Source: Prevotella melaninogenica (GTDB lineage Bacteria > Bacteroidota > Bacteroidia > Bacteroidales > Bacteroidaceae). Taken from it: a DNA stretch of 64,000 nt. The position numbers and the translations under genes were made by a program. Under the pieces are notes generated by a model. That model was not told where the DNA came from. It saw only the letters and a program-made list of their open reading frames with translations, and ran no database searches. Shown piece by piece: positions 9,059-17,572 of the stretch. Position 1 is the first letter of the stretch; each line of letters opens with the position of its first letter. Location: NCBI RefSeq assembly GCF_018127965.1, contig NZ_CP072349.1, forward strand, positions 1,306,001 to 1,370,000. The letters are read 5' to 3'.

Positions 9059-9083
9059 AGGACGCACATTTTGTGCGTCCTCT
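9059..9083 (+). terminator. Terminator after the coiled-coil lipoprotein
   Basis: GGACGCACA (9060-9068) and TGTGCGTCC (9072-9080) form a perfect 9-bp stem with a TTT loop, followed by TCTCTT. Confidence 0.85.
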
Positions 9084-9184
9084 CTTATGTCTATTTGTTC
9101 CATTGACACCCACTTTTCTCGACCTTATTACTAAAACTTACTACGAAAAACTTTTATTTTACTCTCTAAAAAAAACATCACATA

Positions 9185-9967
9185 ATGATAAAAAAAATAC
9201 TTCTATCACTATTGGTACTATTGGCTCATTTACCAATATACTCCCAAATGCTCTTTTCAGAGAATCTAACAATGAATATTGATAGTACAAAGACGATACA
9301 AGGTACATTATTACCTGTATTGGATTTCAAGACTGAGCAGGAGAATATTCTCACTCTTAAGAATACAGCCAACCTTAATGTCTTGATAAAGCACAAGCGT
9401 GTCATCAACTTAATCAACAAATTAGAGTTCTCTACATATGGTAAGAAAATAACGGTAAGTGGAGGATTTGTACACGTTGAATATCGCTATCTGTTAAGTC
9501 CTTCGATTGAGATTTATCCTTATGCTGAGTCACAATGGGCTGGTAGCCGTGGTATGGAGTTTAAGGTTTCATCAGGTTTACAATCACGTTATCAGCTCAT
9601 TAACAAGGAGAAAGTGCAACTTCTTGTTGCTGCAGGATTGTTCTATGAATTTGAGAAATGGAAAAACCCTACTCCTAATGCCAACCCTTTATATGCTTAT
9701 AGTCGCAGTATTAAGAGTCATCTCTCGGTAAGCTTTAAGCATCATATTAATGACCATTGGGAGCTAACAACCACTGCTATCCACCAAGCAAAGCCAGACA
9801 GTTATACTAAGGCTGCCCGATTCGGTGGCGCAGCAGACTTAAAGTATAATATTACACCAAACATTGGCATAAATGGTGCCTACCGCGTTATCTACGACAC
9901 AGCACCAATTGTACCAATTAGAAAGACTTATACAACCGTAGAGGTTGGTCTTAGTGTATCATTCTAA
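9185..9967 (+). CDS. Outer-membrane beta-barrel protein of unknown function
   Basis: 260 residues with a signal peptide (residues 1-20, ending IYSQ). The mature part has alternating hydrophobic strands and ends in Phe (VEVGLSVSF), the usual last strand of a beta-barrel. The pattern (VHVEYRYLLSPSIEIYPYAE, SGLQSRYQLINKEKVQLLVA) resembles DUF481-like barrels. No substrate can be inferred. It is a single gene, and a family-alpha repeat fills the downstream convergent gap. Confidence 0.7.
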   Translation: MIKKILLSLLVLLAHLPIYSQMLFSENLTMNIDSTKTIQGTLLPVLDFKTEQENILTLKNTANLNVLIKHKRVINLINKLEFSTYGKKITVSGGFVHVEYRYLLSPSIEIYPYAESQWAGSRGMEFKVSSGLQSRYQLINKEKVQLLVAAGLFYEFEKWKNPTPNANPLYAYSRSIKSHLSVSFKHHINDHWELTTTAIHQAKPDSYTKAARFGGAADLKYNITPNIGINGAYRVIYDTAPIVPIRKTYTTVEVGLSVSF

Positions 9968-10035
9968 GTAGTACAACAGTGATAAATTAGCAATAAGGCA
10001 ATACTTTTTTGCATCTTTTTCTGCTATAAAATATG

Positions 10036-10450
10036 GTTCTTCCGTTAAATATGCGGACGCTTTTCGTATTGCTTTAATGGAAGAAGCGAAGTTACTCACT
10101 AAACAAAATATGGCTAAGACTGTCATCTATCTATCCTATTATCATCCTCTGACATTAAAAAACTTTTTGTTTTAAGACTTTGAAAATGCCAGATAAAGGT
10201 TTGAAAAATCATTACATAATTTCAAATAAGACATCAATAAATAACGGCAAAAACACAAACAAAAAGCAGGTTTGTAACCACAAGGAAATCAATTAGTTAC
10301 AAAGTAGCATAGTAAAAGGTGCTTAATTGGACTTCAAAAGGGCGTTAATAAGGGTCTTAAAGGGCGCCTATTGCAAGTCAATTAGGCGTCTTTTAGAAGC
10401 CAAAAGAGCACATATTAGCATCGAACCATGTGAAAACATTTTACAAAAAT
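10036..10450 (-). repeat. Full-length family-alpha intergenic repeat, copy B (inverted)
   Basis: The core is at 10323-10409 on the minus strand, with units starting at 10409, 10387, 10365 and 10343 and GCACC at 10322 (22+22+22+21). The outer flank (GTTCTTCCGTTAAATATG…GTTACTCACTAAACAAA, 10036-10110) is the reverse complement of the tail of copy A. It fills the convergent gap between the barrel gene and the nuclease gene. Confidence 0.8.
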
Positions 10451-10459
10451 GTGTGTATT

Positions 10460-11434
10460 TTAATGCTGGAGACGCAGAACAAGTGGAAGATGGTCGCTAA
10501 ATCCATTATTGAAACGCATACCATTATAATTACGGCGGGGCTTTACTCCGCCGTATTTTGTATCTTCTTCTAATAGAAACGACGCATCATTGATACGACA
10601 ATCTGTTACCCACGAACGCAGGTTTACACTTACGAGTATCTGATCTAAACTTCCCCATTCTCCATGATAACGATAAGTTCCCTTCGCCCCATTACGTCCA
10701 TGTACTCCCGCAGATATATTAATCAATCCATGTTCGTACGCACGTTGTAGTGAAGGGCTATCTGCATAATCATTAAAGTCGCCCATCACTAACAGTTTCG
10801 GGTCTGTATACGCACTACGAAGAGAGTCTATAACGTTACACAACCGCTCCATCACATGCATCCTAAAAGGACGAGAATAAACTTCGCCACCCATTCGACT
10901 TGGTGCATGAAGTAGGAAAACGTGTAGCGTATCACCGCTTTCGATTTCACCTTCTACGTGTAGAATATCCCGAGTTGGGCGCATTTCCTTCATGGGTATG
11001 ACACGTATCGTATCGGCTTTTATCAAACGGAAAGAAAAAGGAGAATACAATAACGCCACATCTATACCACGCGCATCATTCGAAGCTGTCATCACATATT
11101 CATAACAAGCTTTTCGCAACAAGGAACGACGAGTAAGATCAAAGAGTACACTATCGTTCTCTACCTCGCATAAACCTACAATATCAGGCAGTGTCCAACC
11201 ACTACTATCTTCGCCACAAGCAATGATTGTCTGCCCTATCCTATTCAGTTTCTGCCAATACTTCGTACGTGTCCAATGGCGAGGAGAGTCAGGTAAGAAC
11301 TCATAATCATTCTTCAAAGTATCATGCCGAGTATCAAATAAGTTCTCAGTATTGAGTTCGACAATCGTCAAACGACTTTGAGCTACAGATAAAAAAGTAC
11401 TCAACAAGAAGAAAAAGGTTAACAAGATACGCAT
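10460..11434 (-). CDS. Exported endonuclease/exonuclease/phosphatase-fold protein
   Basis: 324 residues. Residues 1-18 form a signal peptide (ending VAQS). The EEP fold is marked by LTIVELNTENLFD at the start (metal-binding Asn and Glu), IVGLCEVEND, VMGDFNDYADS in the middle and SDHLPLVLRL at the end. This family includes DNases and phosphodiester- or phosphatase-type enzymes; the substrate here is unknown, but the signal peptide places it outside the cytoplasm. It starts 29 bp after tyrA and is probably the last gene of the Phe/Tyr operon, though nothing in its function ties it to that pathway. Confidence 0.82.
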   Translation of the reverse strand: MRILLTFFFLLSTFLSVAQSRLTIVELNTENLFDTRHDTLKNDYEFLPDSPRHWTRTKYWQKLNRIGQTIIACGEDSSGWTLPDIVGLCEVENDSVLFDLTRRSLLRKACYEYVMTASNDARGIDVALLYSPFSFRLIKADTIRVIPMKEMRPTRDILHVEGEIESGDTLHVFLLHAPSRMGGEVYSRPFRMHVMERLCNVIDSLRSAYTDPKLLVMGDFNDYADSPSLQRAYEHGLINISAGVHGRNGAKGTYRYHGEWGSLDQILVSVNLRSWVTDCRINDASFLLEEDTKYGGVKPRRNYNGMRFNNGFSDHLPLVLRLQH

Positions 11435-11463
11435 AAATTTCAGGTTTATAGATAAGTAAGTTA

Positions 11464-12258
11464 TTATTTCTTTATCTCAATATCTCGTGCCACATGATTA
11501 CGTATCTTAGTCAGATACGCTTTCATTCCTGCAGCATCTTTATCGTCAATAATCTGCAACAACTCTTTTAACTCTGTGCGTATCTGTGCTACTTGGTCAT
11601 ACCTATAAGGATTAAAGAGGATTTCTTGAAGCAGATAATCATCTTCGTTCAGAACTCCCTTAGCTATCTGCATGTGTCGTTTAAAGGTTGTTCCTGGTGC
11701 ATCTTGATGCTTCATCACAGCAGCAAAGACAAAGGTAGAAACGAACGGAATACTCAATGAATAAGCTACCGTCTTATCGTGTTCCTCGAAGCTATACTCA
11801 TAAATATTCAAACCTAACCTTTGATAGAGGTCTTTAAAGAAGATTCGACCCATATAATCGCCCTCACTGATGATGATAGCATTCTCTTCACTTAGCTGAT
11901 TGAGATTGGCAAAGGTTGGACCGAACATTGGGTGCGTAGAGACATAAGGGTGTCCACATTGGTCGTACCAGCCCTTCAAACCTGTCTTCACCGAACTAAT
12001 GTCTGATAAGATGCAATCCTTCGGCAATATTGGCAGTACTTCTTCAAAAGCAGGTATCGTATACTTTACCGTTACCGCATTGATAACAAGCTCTGGCTGA
12101 AAGCCTTTCACCTCCTCTAAAGATGTAAATCTCTGACAATTATAAGTAAAGCGAAGACGGCGTGCATCCCTTTCGTATGCCGCCACTTCATGATCGAAAC
12201 TAAGCAAGTCGATGAAGAAACTTCCCATCTTACCTGCTCCCATAATCAGTATTTTCAT
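11464..12258 (-). CDS. tyrA: Prephenate dehydrogenase
   Basis: 264 residues. The Rossmann motif GAGKMGSFF lies at 7-15, followed by DISSVKTGL (86-94) and the prephenate-site signature STHPMFGP (107-114, His109). It oxidatively decarboxylates prephenate to 4-hydroxyphenylpyruvate, the Tyr branch. The protein is short, with no chorismate mutase or ACT domain attached; the mutase is supplied by the neighbouring DAHP synthase fusion. It is the fourth gene of the attenuated operon, separated from the third by a 210-bp gap full of heptamer repeats. Confidence 0.92.
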   Translation of the reverse strand: MKILIMGAGKMGSFFIDLLSFDHEVAAYERDARRLRFTYNCQRFTSLEEVKGFQPELVINAVTVKYTIPAFEEVLPILPKDCILSDISSVKTGLKGWYDQCGHPYVSTHPMFGPTFANLNQLSEENAIIISEGDYMGRIFFKDLYQRLGLNIYEYSFEEHDKTVAYSLSIPFVSTFVFAAVMKHQDAPGTTFKRHMQIAKGVLNEDDYLLQEILFNPYRYDQVAQIRTELKELLQIIDDKDAAGMKAYLTKIRNHVARDIEIKK

Positions 12259-12266
12259 GTTTCTTG

Positions 12267-12473
12267 GGTGTTAGGTGTTAAGTGTTGGGTGATAAATGAT
12301 AGGTGGTGAGTGATGGGTGTTGGGTGTTTACGAATTGTAATGGTGGGTGTTAGGTGATGAGTGGTGAGTAAAGAAAAGCACATTTAGGAAGATTCTGCAT
12401 AACGTCATCATATCCCCTTCATCACTATTCATCAACACCTAACACTCATCACCCAACACCCACTACCCTACTT
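12267..12473. repeat. Facing arrays of 7-bp repeats inside the Phe/Tyr operon
   Basis: Nine consecutive heptamers of the GGTGTTA/GGTGATG type run from 12267 to 12329, with four more at about 12342-12370. The complementary type (AACACCT, AACACTC, ATCACCC, AACACCC) runs at about 12430-12473. The two sides could fold on each other into a long imperfect hairpin in the mRNA between the DAHP synthase gene and tyrA. No ORF is present. Confidence 0.75.
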
Positions 12474-13538
12474 ATTCACAACCTCCAACTGCTGACGTAC
12501 ACTCTCCTCATGTATGAGTTCAAAGACTTGAGCAGCAAAGTTGGCATCCATACCGCAAAGACTTGCTTGTGTACCACGCTTTTCGAGGATTTCACTATAT
12601 CTACCAGCTTGGAGAATGGTCATATTATGCTCTTTCTTAAAGGTTCCTATCTCACGACAAATACGGAAACGCTTGGCAAGAAGTCCCATTAAAGAGTTAT
12701 CAATTTCGTCTATTTGCGCACGAAGAAATCTTAATCCTTCGGTTGTAGAGGCATGATCACGCACTACCAAAAGAGACAGAATATAATCAAGAATATCAGG
12801 AGTCACCTGCTGTTCTGCGTCGCTCCACGCCTTCTCTGGAGTACAATGACTCTCTACGATCAAACCATCAAAGCCTAAGTCCATAGCTTGTTGGCATAGT
12901 GGCGCTATCAAATCGCGACGACCACCAATATGACTTGGGTCACAGATTATAGGAAGCCCTGGTATTCTTCTACGCAACTCTATAGGAATCTGCCACATAG
13001 GTGCATTTCTATAGATCTTCTTATCATAGCTTGAGAAACCTCGATGGATAACTCCTAAACGTTTCAAGCCGGCTTGATTGAGTCTTTGAAGTGCACCAAT
13101 CCACAGCTCAAGGTCAGGATTGACTGGGTTCTTTACCAATACAGGGATATCTATTCCTTGCAAAGCATCAGCCAAAGCCTGCATGGCAAAGGGGTTGGCA
13201 GATGTTCTTGCACCTACCCAAAGGATATCCATACCATACTTCAGAGCCACTTCAACATGCTCAGGTGTCGCCACCTCGGTTGAAATCATCATACCAGTCT
13301 CTTCCTTTACACGCTGCATCCATGGTAAAGCCATCTCTCCATTACCCTCAAAACCACCCGGTTTCGTACGTGGTTTCCATACACCAGCACGGAAGATATG
13401 GCACCCTTTGGCAGCAAGATTACGTGCCGTAGACATCACTTGTTCTTCTGTTTCAGCCGAACAAGGACCTGCAATGACTAATGGACGTTCCTTGTCGCTC
13501 GGAAGTCGCAAAGGCTCTAACTCTAATTCCATAATCAT
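12468..13538 (-). CDS. aroF: Bifunctional DAHP synthase–chorismate mutase
   Basis: 356 residues. Residues 15-265 are a type I-beta DAHP synthase (PLVIAGPCSAETEEQ, FRAGVWKPRTKPGGFEG, CDPSHIGGRRD, GLIVESHC). Residues 270-350 are an AroQ chorismate mutase (LRAQIDEIDNSLMGLLAKR). It makes DAHP from PEP and erythrose 4-phosphate and also isomerises chorismate to prephenate. This fusion is known from Prevotella and Porphyromonas, where the mutase domain also confers feedback control by prephenate. It supplies the mutase activity missing from the neighbouring PheA and TyrA. Alternative starts: Met1 or Met3. Confidence 0.93.
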   Translation of the reverse strand: MIMELELEPLRLPSDKERPLVIAGPCSAETEEQVMSTARNLAAKGCHIFRAGVWKPRTKPGGFEGNGEMALPWMQRVKEETGMMISTEVATPEHVEVALKYGMDILWVGARTSANPFAMQALADALQGIDIPVLVKNPVNPDLELWIGALQRLNQAGLKRLGVIHRGFSSYDKKIYRNAPMWQIPIELRRRIPGLPIICDPSHIGGRRDLIAPLCQQAMDLGFDGLIVESHCTPEKAWSDAEQQVTPDILDYILSLLVVRDHASTTEGLRFLRAQIDEIDNSLMGLLAKRFRICREIGTFKKEHNMTILQAGRYSEILEKRGTQASLCGMDANFAAQVFELIHEESVRQQLEVVNK

Positions 13539-13606
13539 ATATCTTTTATTCCTTACTTACTTAATTGTTCCCCAAAGGTAATACAAATGATGCATAAAAC
13601 CTTATT

Positions 13607-14776
13607 TTACCATTCTAAAGATGCAATTCGGTTGCGTGCTTTCATCATTAGCTCGTCTTTTGCACATAGGGAGATGCGCACATAACGCCGACCATTGCTT
13701 CCAAAAATGAAGCCTGGCGCAATAAACACACGTGCCTCATGCAACACACGCTCTGTCAACTGTTCAACATCAGCATACTTCTCAGGTATTTTACCCCATA
13801 GGAACATACCGACTTGAGTCTTATCAAAGGTGCAACCTAACAGTGTCATTATCTCTTCTGCAATACCTCTACGATGACGATAAACCTCTACATTATATTG
13901 CTGATGCCATTCATCTGTATTCGTATTCATGGCTTCTGCTGCCGCTAACTGAATGCCACGGAAGGTTCCAGAGTCTATGTTACTCTTCACTTTCAATATC
14001 CACGAGATAAAGGTTGGGTTACTAACGCACATTCCGACACGCCAACCTGGCATATTATAAGACTTCGAAAGGGAATTGAATTCTATGCAACAGTCCTTTG
14101 CACCAGGTACTTGTAACAGGCTCAACTTCTCCCCTTCGTTGAGAATAAACGAATAGGGATTATCATTTACCACGACAATATCGTGACGACGAGCAAAGTC
14201 TACTAACCGTTGATAGGTTTCACGACAAGCATTTCCACCTGTAGGCATATTCGGATAGTTGGTCCACATCAGGCGAACTCGGCTTAAGTCCATTTGCTCC
14301 AAAGCCTCGAAGTCAGGTTGCCAGCCATTGTCTTCCCTCAAATCATAAGTGACAACCTCTGCACCCAATAGTCGAGAGAGCGCTGTATAAGTAGGATAAC
14401 CTGGATTCGGAACTAACACCTGCTCGCCAGGATTAACAAAAGCTAAGGTTACATGTAGGATTCCTTCCTTAGAACCAATAAGCGGCTGGACCTCTGTTGT
14501 CGCATCAACGTCAACGCCATACCATCGTTTATAAAAGCCAGCCATAGCAGAACGGAGTTCTGTTGTACCGATTGTGGGTTGATAGCCATGCTCTGTAGCT
14601 TGAGCAGCTACCTCACAAAGCTTATCAATAGTTTGCTTTGAAGGTGGCATATCTGGACTACCAATTGCCAAAGAGATAACATCTTTTCCCTCTGCATTCA
14701 TCTTTGCAACCTCTTTTAATTTACGTGAGAAGTAGTATTCCTGTACTTCATGCACCCTTTTTGCTGGCTGTATCAT
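13607..14776 (-). CDS. Class I/II aminotransferase, probably aromatic
   Basis: 389 residues. Fold type I PLP enzyme: SLAIGSPDMPPS at the N terminus, NPGYPTY (PLP-ring stacking) near 124, NYPNMPTGG near 173, VVNDNPYS with the PLP-binding Asp near 205, and the Schiff-base Lys238 in NSLSKSYNMPG. The C-terminal Arg lies in RRYVRISLCAKD. Close relatives are annotated as LL-diaminopimelate or aspartate aminotransferases. Its place between pheA and the DAHP synthase–mutase gene argues that it transaminates phenylpyruvate and 4-hydroxyphenylpyruvate. The substrate is inferred from context. Confidence 0.88.
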   Translation of the reverse strand: MIQPAKRVHEVQEYYFSRKLKEVAKMNAEGKDVISLAIGSPDMPPSKQTIDKLCEVAAQATEHGYQPTIGTTELRSAMAGFYKRWYGVDVDATTEVQPLIGSKEGILHVTLAFVNPGEQVLVPNPGYPTYTALSRLLGAEVVTYDLREDNGWQPDFEALEQMDLSRVRLMWTNYPNMPTGGNACRETYQRLVDFARRHDIVVVNDNPYSFILNEGEKLSLLQVPGAKDCCIEFNSLSKSYNMPGWRVGMCVSNPTFISWILKVKSNIDSGTFRGIQLAAAEAMNTNTDEWHQQYNVEVYRHRRGIAEEIMTLLGCTFDKTQVGMFLWGKIPEKYADVEQLTERVLHEARVFIAPGFIFGSNGRRYVRISLCAKDELMMKARNRIASLEW

Positions 14777-14844
14777 AGGCAGTTGTTTTGTTGTCTTTTG
14801 TTATTGTTCCTCCTACTGAGGCATTGCCTCAGTACATCTGACCC

Positions 14845-15684
14845 CTAATTCTCCTTATATTCTCCTAAGATTTTGATACTCTTCACCAAAGGCGTAATGG
14901 CATCTATCGCCTGACGATAGCGAGTAAAGTTATCGAAGGTCAAATCGACATAGAAGAGATACTCCCACTCGTGTCCAATAATAGGGAGTGATTGAATCTT
15001 CGTAAGATTAATATCATAGAAGGAAAGGATAGTTAACACCTTACTCAAAGAACCTTCTTCATGTGGAAGAGAGAATACGACACTCGCCTTATTCACCTCT
15101 GTCAATGAGCGAAGAGCATCAGCCTTCTGTGGATGACAAGCTACGAGGAAACGCGTAAAGTTATGCTTATTGTCTTCTATAGAGTCTTCCAATATCTTCA
15201 TTCCATAAAGTCTTGCCGCATCAGCAGAACAAATAGCAGCACAACCATGACATTGATTCTCTGCTATATAAGCTGCCGAGCCAGCCGTATCCTCGGCTTC
15301 CACTGCTTTTATATTAGGATGATTACTAAGAAACGAACGACATTGCATGAGCGCAACAGGATGAGAATGAACCTCTTTAATAGTTGACCAGTCATCATCT
15401 GGCAGACAACAGATACAATGCTGGATATGAAGTCGCTGCTCTCCTACCACCGTTGCGCCTGATTCCCGTAGTAATTCATAATTGTGCAACAGACTCCCTG
15501 CTATCGTATTCTCTATTGCAAGCATGGCAATAGCTGTAGAATCATCAGCCACTATCTCAAACACTTCCTCAAAGGTAGCGCAACACATGAGTTCCACTTG
15601 CTCATCTGTAAAATATGTATGGGCAGCAATATCATGAAAACTTCCTCGTTCTCCTTGTATAGCTATTCGTTTCATTTGCATCAT
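14845..15684 (-). CDS. pheA: Prephenate dehydratase with ACT domain
   Basis: 279 residues. The dehydratase domain (about 4-180) has IQGERGSFHDIAA, LAIENTIAGSLLHNYELL and HNFTRFLV. The ACT domain (195-270) starts ASVVFSLPHEEGSLSKVL. It converts prephenate to phenylpyruvate. No mutase domain is present. The ESRP motif that binds Phe in many PheA ACT domains reads IQSLPI here, so allosteric inhibition may differ. It is the first structural gene of the operon, directly behind the leader peptide and attenuator (15725-15876). Translation may start at Met4. Confidence 0.92.
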   Translation of the reverse strand: MMQMKRIAIQGERGSFHDIAAHTYFTDEQVELMCCATFEEVFEIVADDSTAIAMLAIENTIAGSLLHNYELLRESGATVVGEQRLHIQHCICCLPDDDWSTIKEVHSHPVALMQCRSFLSNHPNIKAVEAEDTAGSAAYIAENQCHGCAAICSADAARLYGMKILEDSIEDNKHNFTRFLVACHPQKADALRSLTEVNKASVVFSLPHEEGSLSKVLTILSFYDINLTKIQSLPIIGHEWEYLFYVDLTFDNFTRYRQAIDAITPLVKSIKILGEYKEN

Positions 15685-15718
15685 CTGTTTTATTGTTTCT
15701 TACCAAAAGAGAATAAAT

Positions 15719-15750
15719 AAAAACGGTCCCACTCATTATTGAGCGGGACC
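15719..15750 (-). terminator. Attenuator terminator in the pheA leader
   Basis: On the minus strand GGTCCCGCTCA (15750-15740) pairs with TGAGTGGGACC (15735-15725) around a 4-nt loop, with one G·U pair, and runs into GTTTTTATTT. It lies between the leader peptide and pheA, so readthrough is required for operon expression. Its first arm contains TCCCGCT (15748-15742), which can pair instead with AGCGGGA in the leader-peptide reading frame (15817-15811). Confidence 0.9.
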
Positions 15751-15788
15751 GGTTCGATTTATATTTCTATTATTTATATGATTTTCAT

Positions 15789-15817
15789 AAGTTGAAATCT
15801 ACACGCAACTTCCCGCT
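15789..15817 (-). promoter_or_regulatory. Antiterminator segment and overlapping hairpin in the pheA leader
   Basis: AGCGGGA (minus strand, 15817-15811) is fully complementary to TCCCGCT in the terminator arm and sits 10-16 nt before the leader-peptide stop codon. The adjacent AAGTTG (15811-15806) can pair with CAACTT (15794-15789). The two foldings compete. A ribosome at the leader stop would cover AGCGGGA and let the terminator form, whereas a ribosome stalled at the Phe/Tyr codons would leave it free. Confidence 0.75.
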
Positions 15818-15876
15818 TTACAATTATTTGCAAAGTAAAAATAAAAGTAACGGAAAGACACATTAAGTAGATTCAT
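15799..15876 (-). CDS. Leader peptide of the Phe/Tyr operon (attenuation)
   Basis: A 25-codon ORF from ATG (15876-15874) to TAG (15801-15799), too short for ordinary gene calls. Residues 8-15 read FRYFYFYF, giving four Phe and three Tyr codons in eight, the hallmark of a leader peptide that senses charged tRNA-Phe and tRNA-Tyr. It starts about 25 nt downstream of a perfect promoter and ends 49 nt before the terminator hairpin. The pathway downstream makes exactly Phe and Tyr. No other function is plausible for this sequence. Whether stalling on either amino acid alone is enough cannot be read from the sequence. Confidence 0.85.
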   Translation of the reverse strand: MNLLNVSFRYFYFYFANNCKAGSCV

Positions 15877-15903
15877 ATCTTCGATTTCGTTTATATTCTA
15901 CCG

Positions 15904-15934
15904 CAAATGTATTACTTTTATTCTTTACATCCAA
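15904..15934 (-). promoter_or_regulatory. Promoter of the Phe/Tyr operon
   Basis: TTG (15932-15934), exactly 20 nt, then TACATTTG (15911-15904) on the minus strand. This is a consensus Bacteroidetes promoter placing transcription start roughly 20-30 nt upstream of the leader-peptide ATG. Confidence 0.85.
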
Positions 15935-16153
15935 ATATTTAACCAAAAATTATTCCTTTACTATTATTATCTTATATTTATAGCAATTTTATTCTCAACA
16001 CCTTCCACTCAGAGTGCATACAAAGTCATTACGATATTTCCGACTCTTCGATTTCACATAGCCTCATAAGCCTTATTTACCTACACTTAAACAATCCTTT
16101 TTTTATAAGAGATTATACGAATCTCTGAGACATATCCCAAGGTATTTAACACT

Positions 16154-16241
16154 CAACACATCTTGTGCTTGCCATCAACACCATTGGTGCTTACCATCAG
16201 CACGATATGTGCGGAGCATCAACACCATAATAGAATATGGC
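16154..16241. repeat. Family-beta 22-bp dyad array, copy 1
   Basis: Units start at 16154, 16176, 16198 and 16220, each exactly 22 bp. Each contains a short dyad: CACATCTTGTG, CACCATTGGTG, GCACGATATGTGC. The array lies in the 660-bp gap between the Phe/Tyr promoter and galM, upstream of both genes. No ORF overlaps it. Confidence 0.75.
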
Positions 16242-16378
16242 AAAAAAGAATCAAAAAGAATATGAATTAAAGACCGAAAAACGCTAACAGCTAACTCATA
16301 CGATGAATTCTATCACTAAAATACGTTATACTCTTCTATTAAAATAAAGAAATTCTGAGTTACATGTCATCTTTTTTA

Positions 16379-16528
16379 CTATCTTTGCATAAGATAGACT
16401 GCGCTCGGCAATATAAAAGTAAACTTTCATTGCACTCGCTGGTACTATCTTTGCATAAGATAGACTGCGCTCGGCAATACAAAAGTAAACTTTCATTGCA
16501 CTCGCTGGTACTATCTTTGCATAAGATA
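16379..16528 (+). repeat. 66-bp tandem repeat carrying promoter boxes, upstream of galM
   Basis: Unit 1 (16379-16444) and unit 2 (16445-16510) differ at one base. A third partial unit (16511-16528) ends just before galM. Each begins with CTATCTTTGCATAAGATAG, containing the -7 box TATCTTTG (16380, 16446, 16512) within a dyad. Each full unit also holds GCGCTCGGCAAT facing ATTGCACTCGC, and AAAGTAAACTTT. Because 66 is divisible by three, the reading frame stays open and falsely extends galM upstream. Confidence 0.85.
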
Positions 16529-16540
16529 AAACAAAGAGTT

Positions 16541-17491
16541 ATGAAGCAGTTATATGCAATACTGACAGTAGCAATGCTTAGCGTTTTTCTCTGTTCACAC
16601 GCACAAGAGCAGGTACAAATCCGACTTGTGAACGGAAATGGTATGGAGGCGGTTATCAGTAACTATGGTGCTCGCCTTGTCTCGCTTACTGCCCACAACT
16701 GGAATGGTAGGTTGGAGCCTGTCGTAAAAGGATATACCAATAAGGAGGAGTATTTGAAAGATAGAACCTTAGGGGCTACGCTCATCTACTTTGGCAAGAA
16801 TAATGAAGAAACACTATCAGGCAAGATGTGGGAACTTGTTAGCTCTGACAGCCAATCAGTTACACTACGATATGTGACTTCACTGGGAGAGAATGGATTA
16901 GATGGTAAGCTAAATGTCACAGTTACTTACACCCTATCTGACCAGAATGCCCTTGATGTAGACTATCGTATTACAACGACAGCTGAAACCAAGTTGGAAG
17001 TAACAAATGGTATTTGCTTCAACTTATCAGGAGAGATGCACCGCTCCATCCTCAAACAACATCTTTGGATTGATGCTGTTCAGATAAACACCTACAACGT
17101 TAAAAGACAGTTGACAGGTGTACTTCAACGTATAAAGAACACACCATTCGACTTTACAAAACCAAGAGAAATTGGTGAACGTATTAAGAGTACGAGCAAG
17201 GGATATGACAATGCCTATCAGCTGCGACATCCTGATAACATGCAGAAGGCTGCAGCAATCCTCTTTGATGCACAGAGTGGACGTGCTATGACAGTCTACT
17301 CAAGTGAACCAACACTTAATATTAACACATACGGTAAGGAGAGTTGTGGTATCTCATTGCAGCCAGTTCATGCTGGATATAACAGTGGTATGGATAAAGT
17401 TAGTAACGAATTGCATCCTGGACAGGTGTTCCATGGGGCAACGGTATTCTTCTTTACAACGGATCCTCCATTGATAATGCGTACCAAATAA
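16541..17491 (+). CDS. galM: Aldose 1-epimerase (mutarotase), exported
   Basis: 316 residues from the ATG at 16541, which begins a signal peptide (MKQLYAILTVAMLSVFLCSH, then AQ). The longer ORF from 16364 is rejected because its first 59 residues translate the tandem promoter repeats. GalM features include ISNYGARLVSL near the mature N terminus, FNLSG and the DNAYQL region. The canonical catalytic His of NHTYFNL is replaced by NGICFNLSG here, so this is a divergent mutarotase and its activity is not assured. It interconverts alpha and beta sugar anomers, presumably in the periplasm. Confidence 0.8.
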   Translation: MKQLYAILTVAMLSVFLCSHAQEQVQIRLVNGNGMEAVISNYGARLVSLTAHNWNGRLEPVVKGYTNKEEYLKDRTLGATLIYFGKNNEETLSGKMWELVSSDSQSVTLRYVTSLGENGLDGKLNVTVTYTLSDQNALDVDYRITTTAETKLEVTNGICFNLSGEMHRSILKQHLWIDAVQINTYNVKRQLTGVLQRIKNTPFDFTKPREIGERIKSTSKGYDNAYQLRHPDNMQKAAAILFDAQSGRAMTVYSSEPTLNINTYGKESCGISLQPVHAGYNSGMDKVSNELHPGQVFHGATVFFFTTDPPLIMRTK

Positions 17492-17572
17492 AACTATAAG
17501 GATTAAGAACTTCTGAACTACTCGTGCGATAATATCCACAGTTTGAAAAAGCACTAATTATCTTTAAAATCC

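Noticed and set aside
16364..16540. N-terminal extension of the galM reading frame
   Set aside because: It translates the 66-bp promoter repeats; the repeat length keeps the frame open. The signal peptide starts at 16541.
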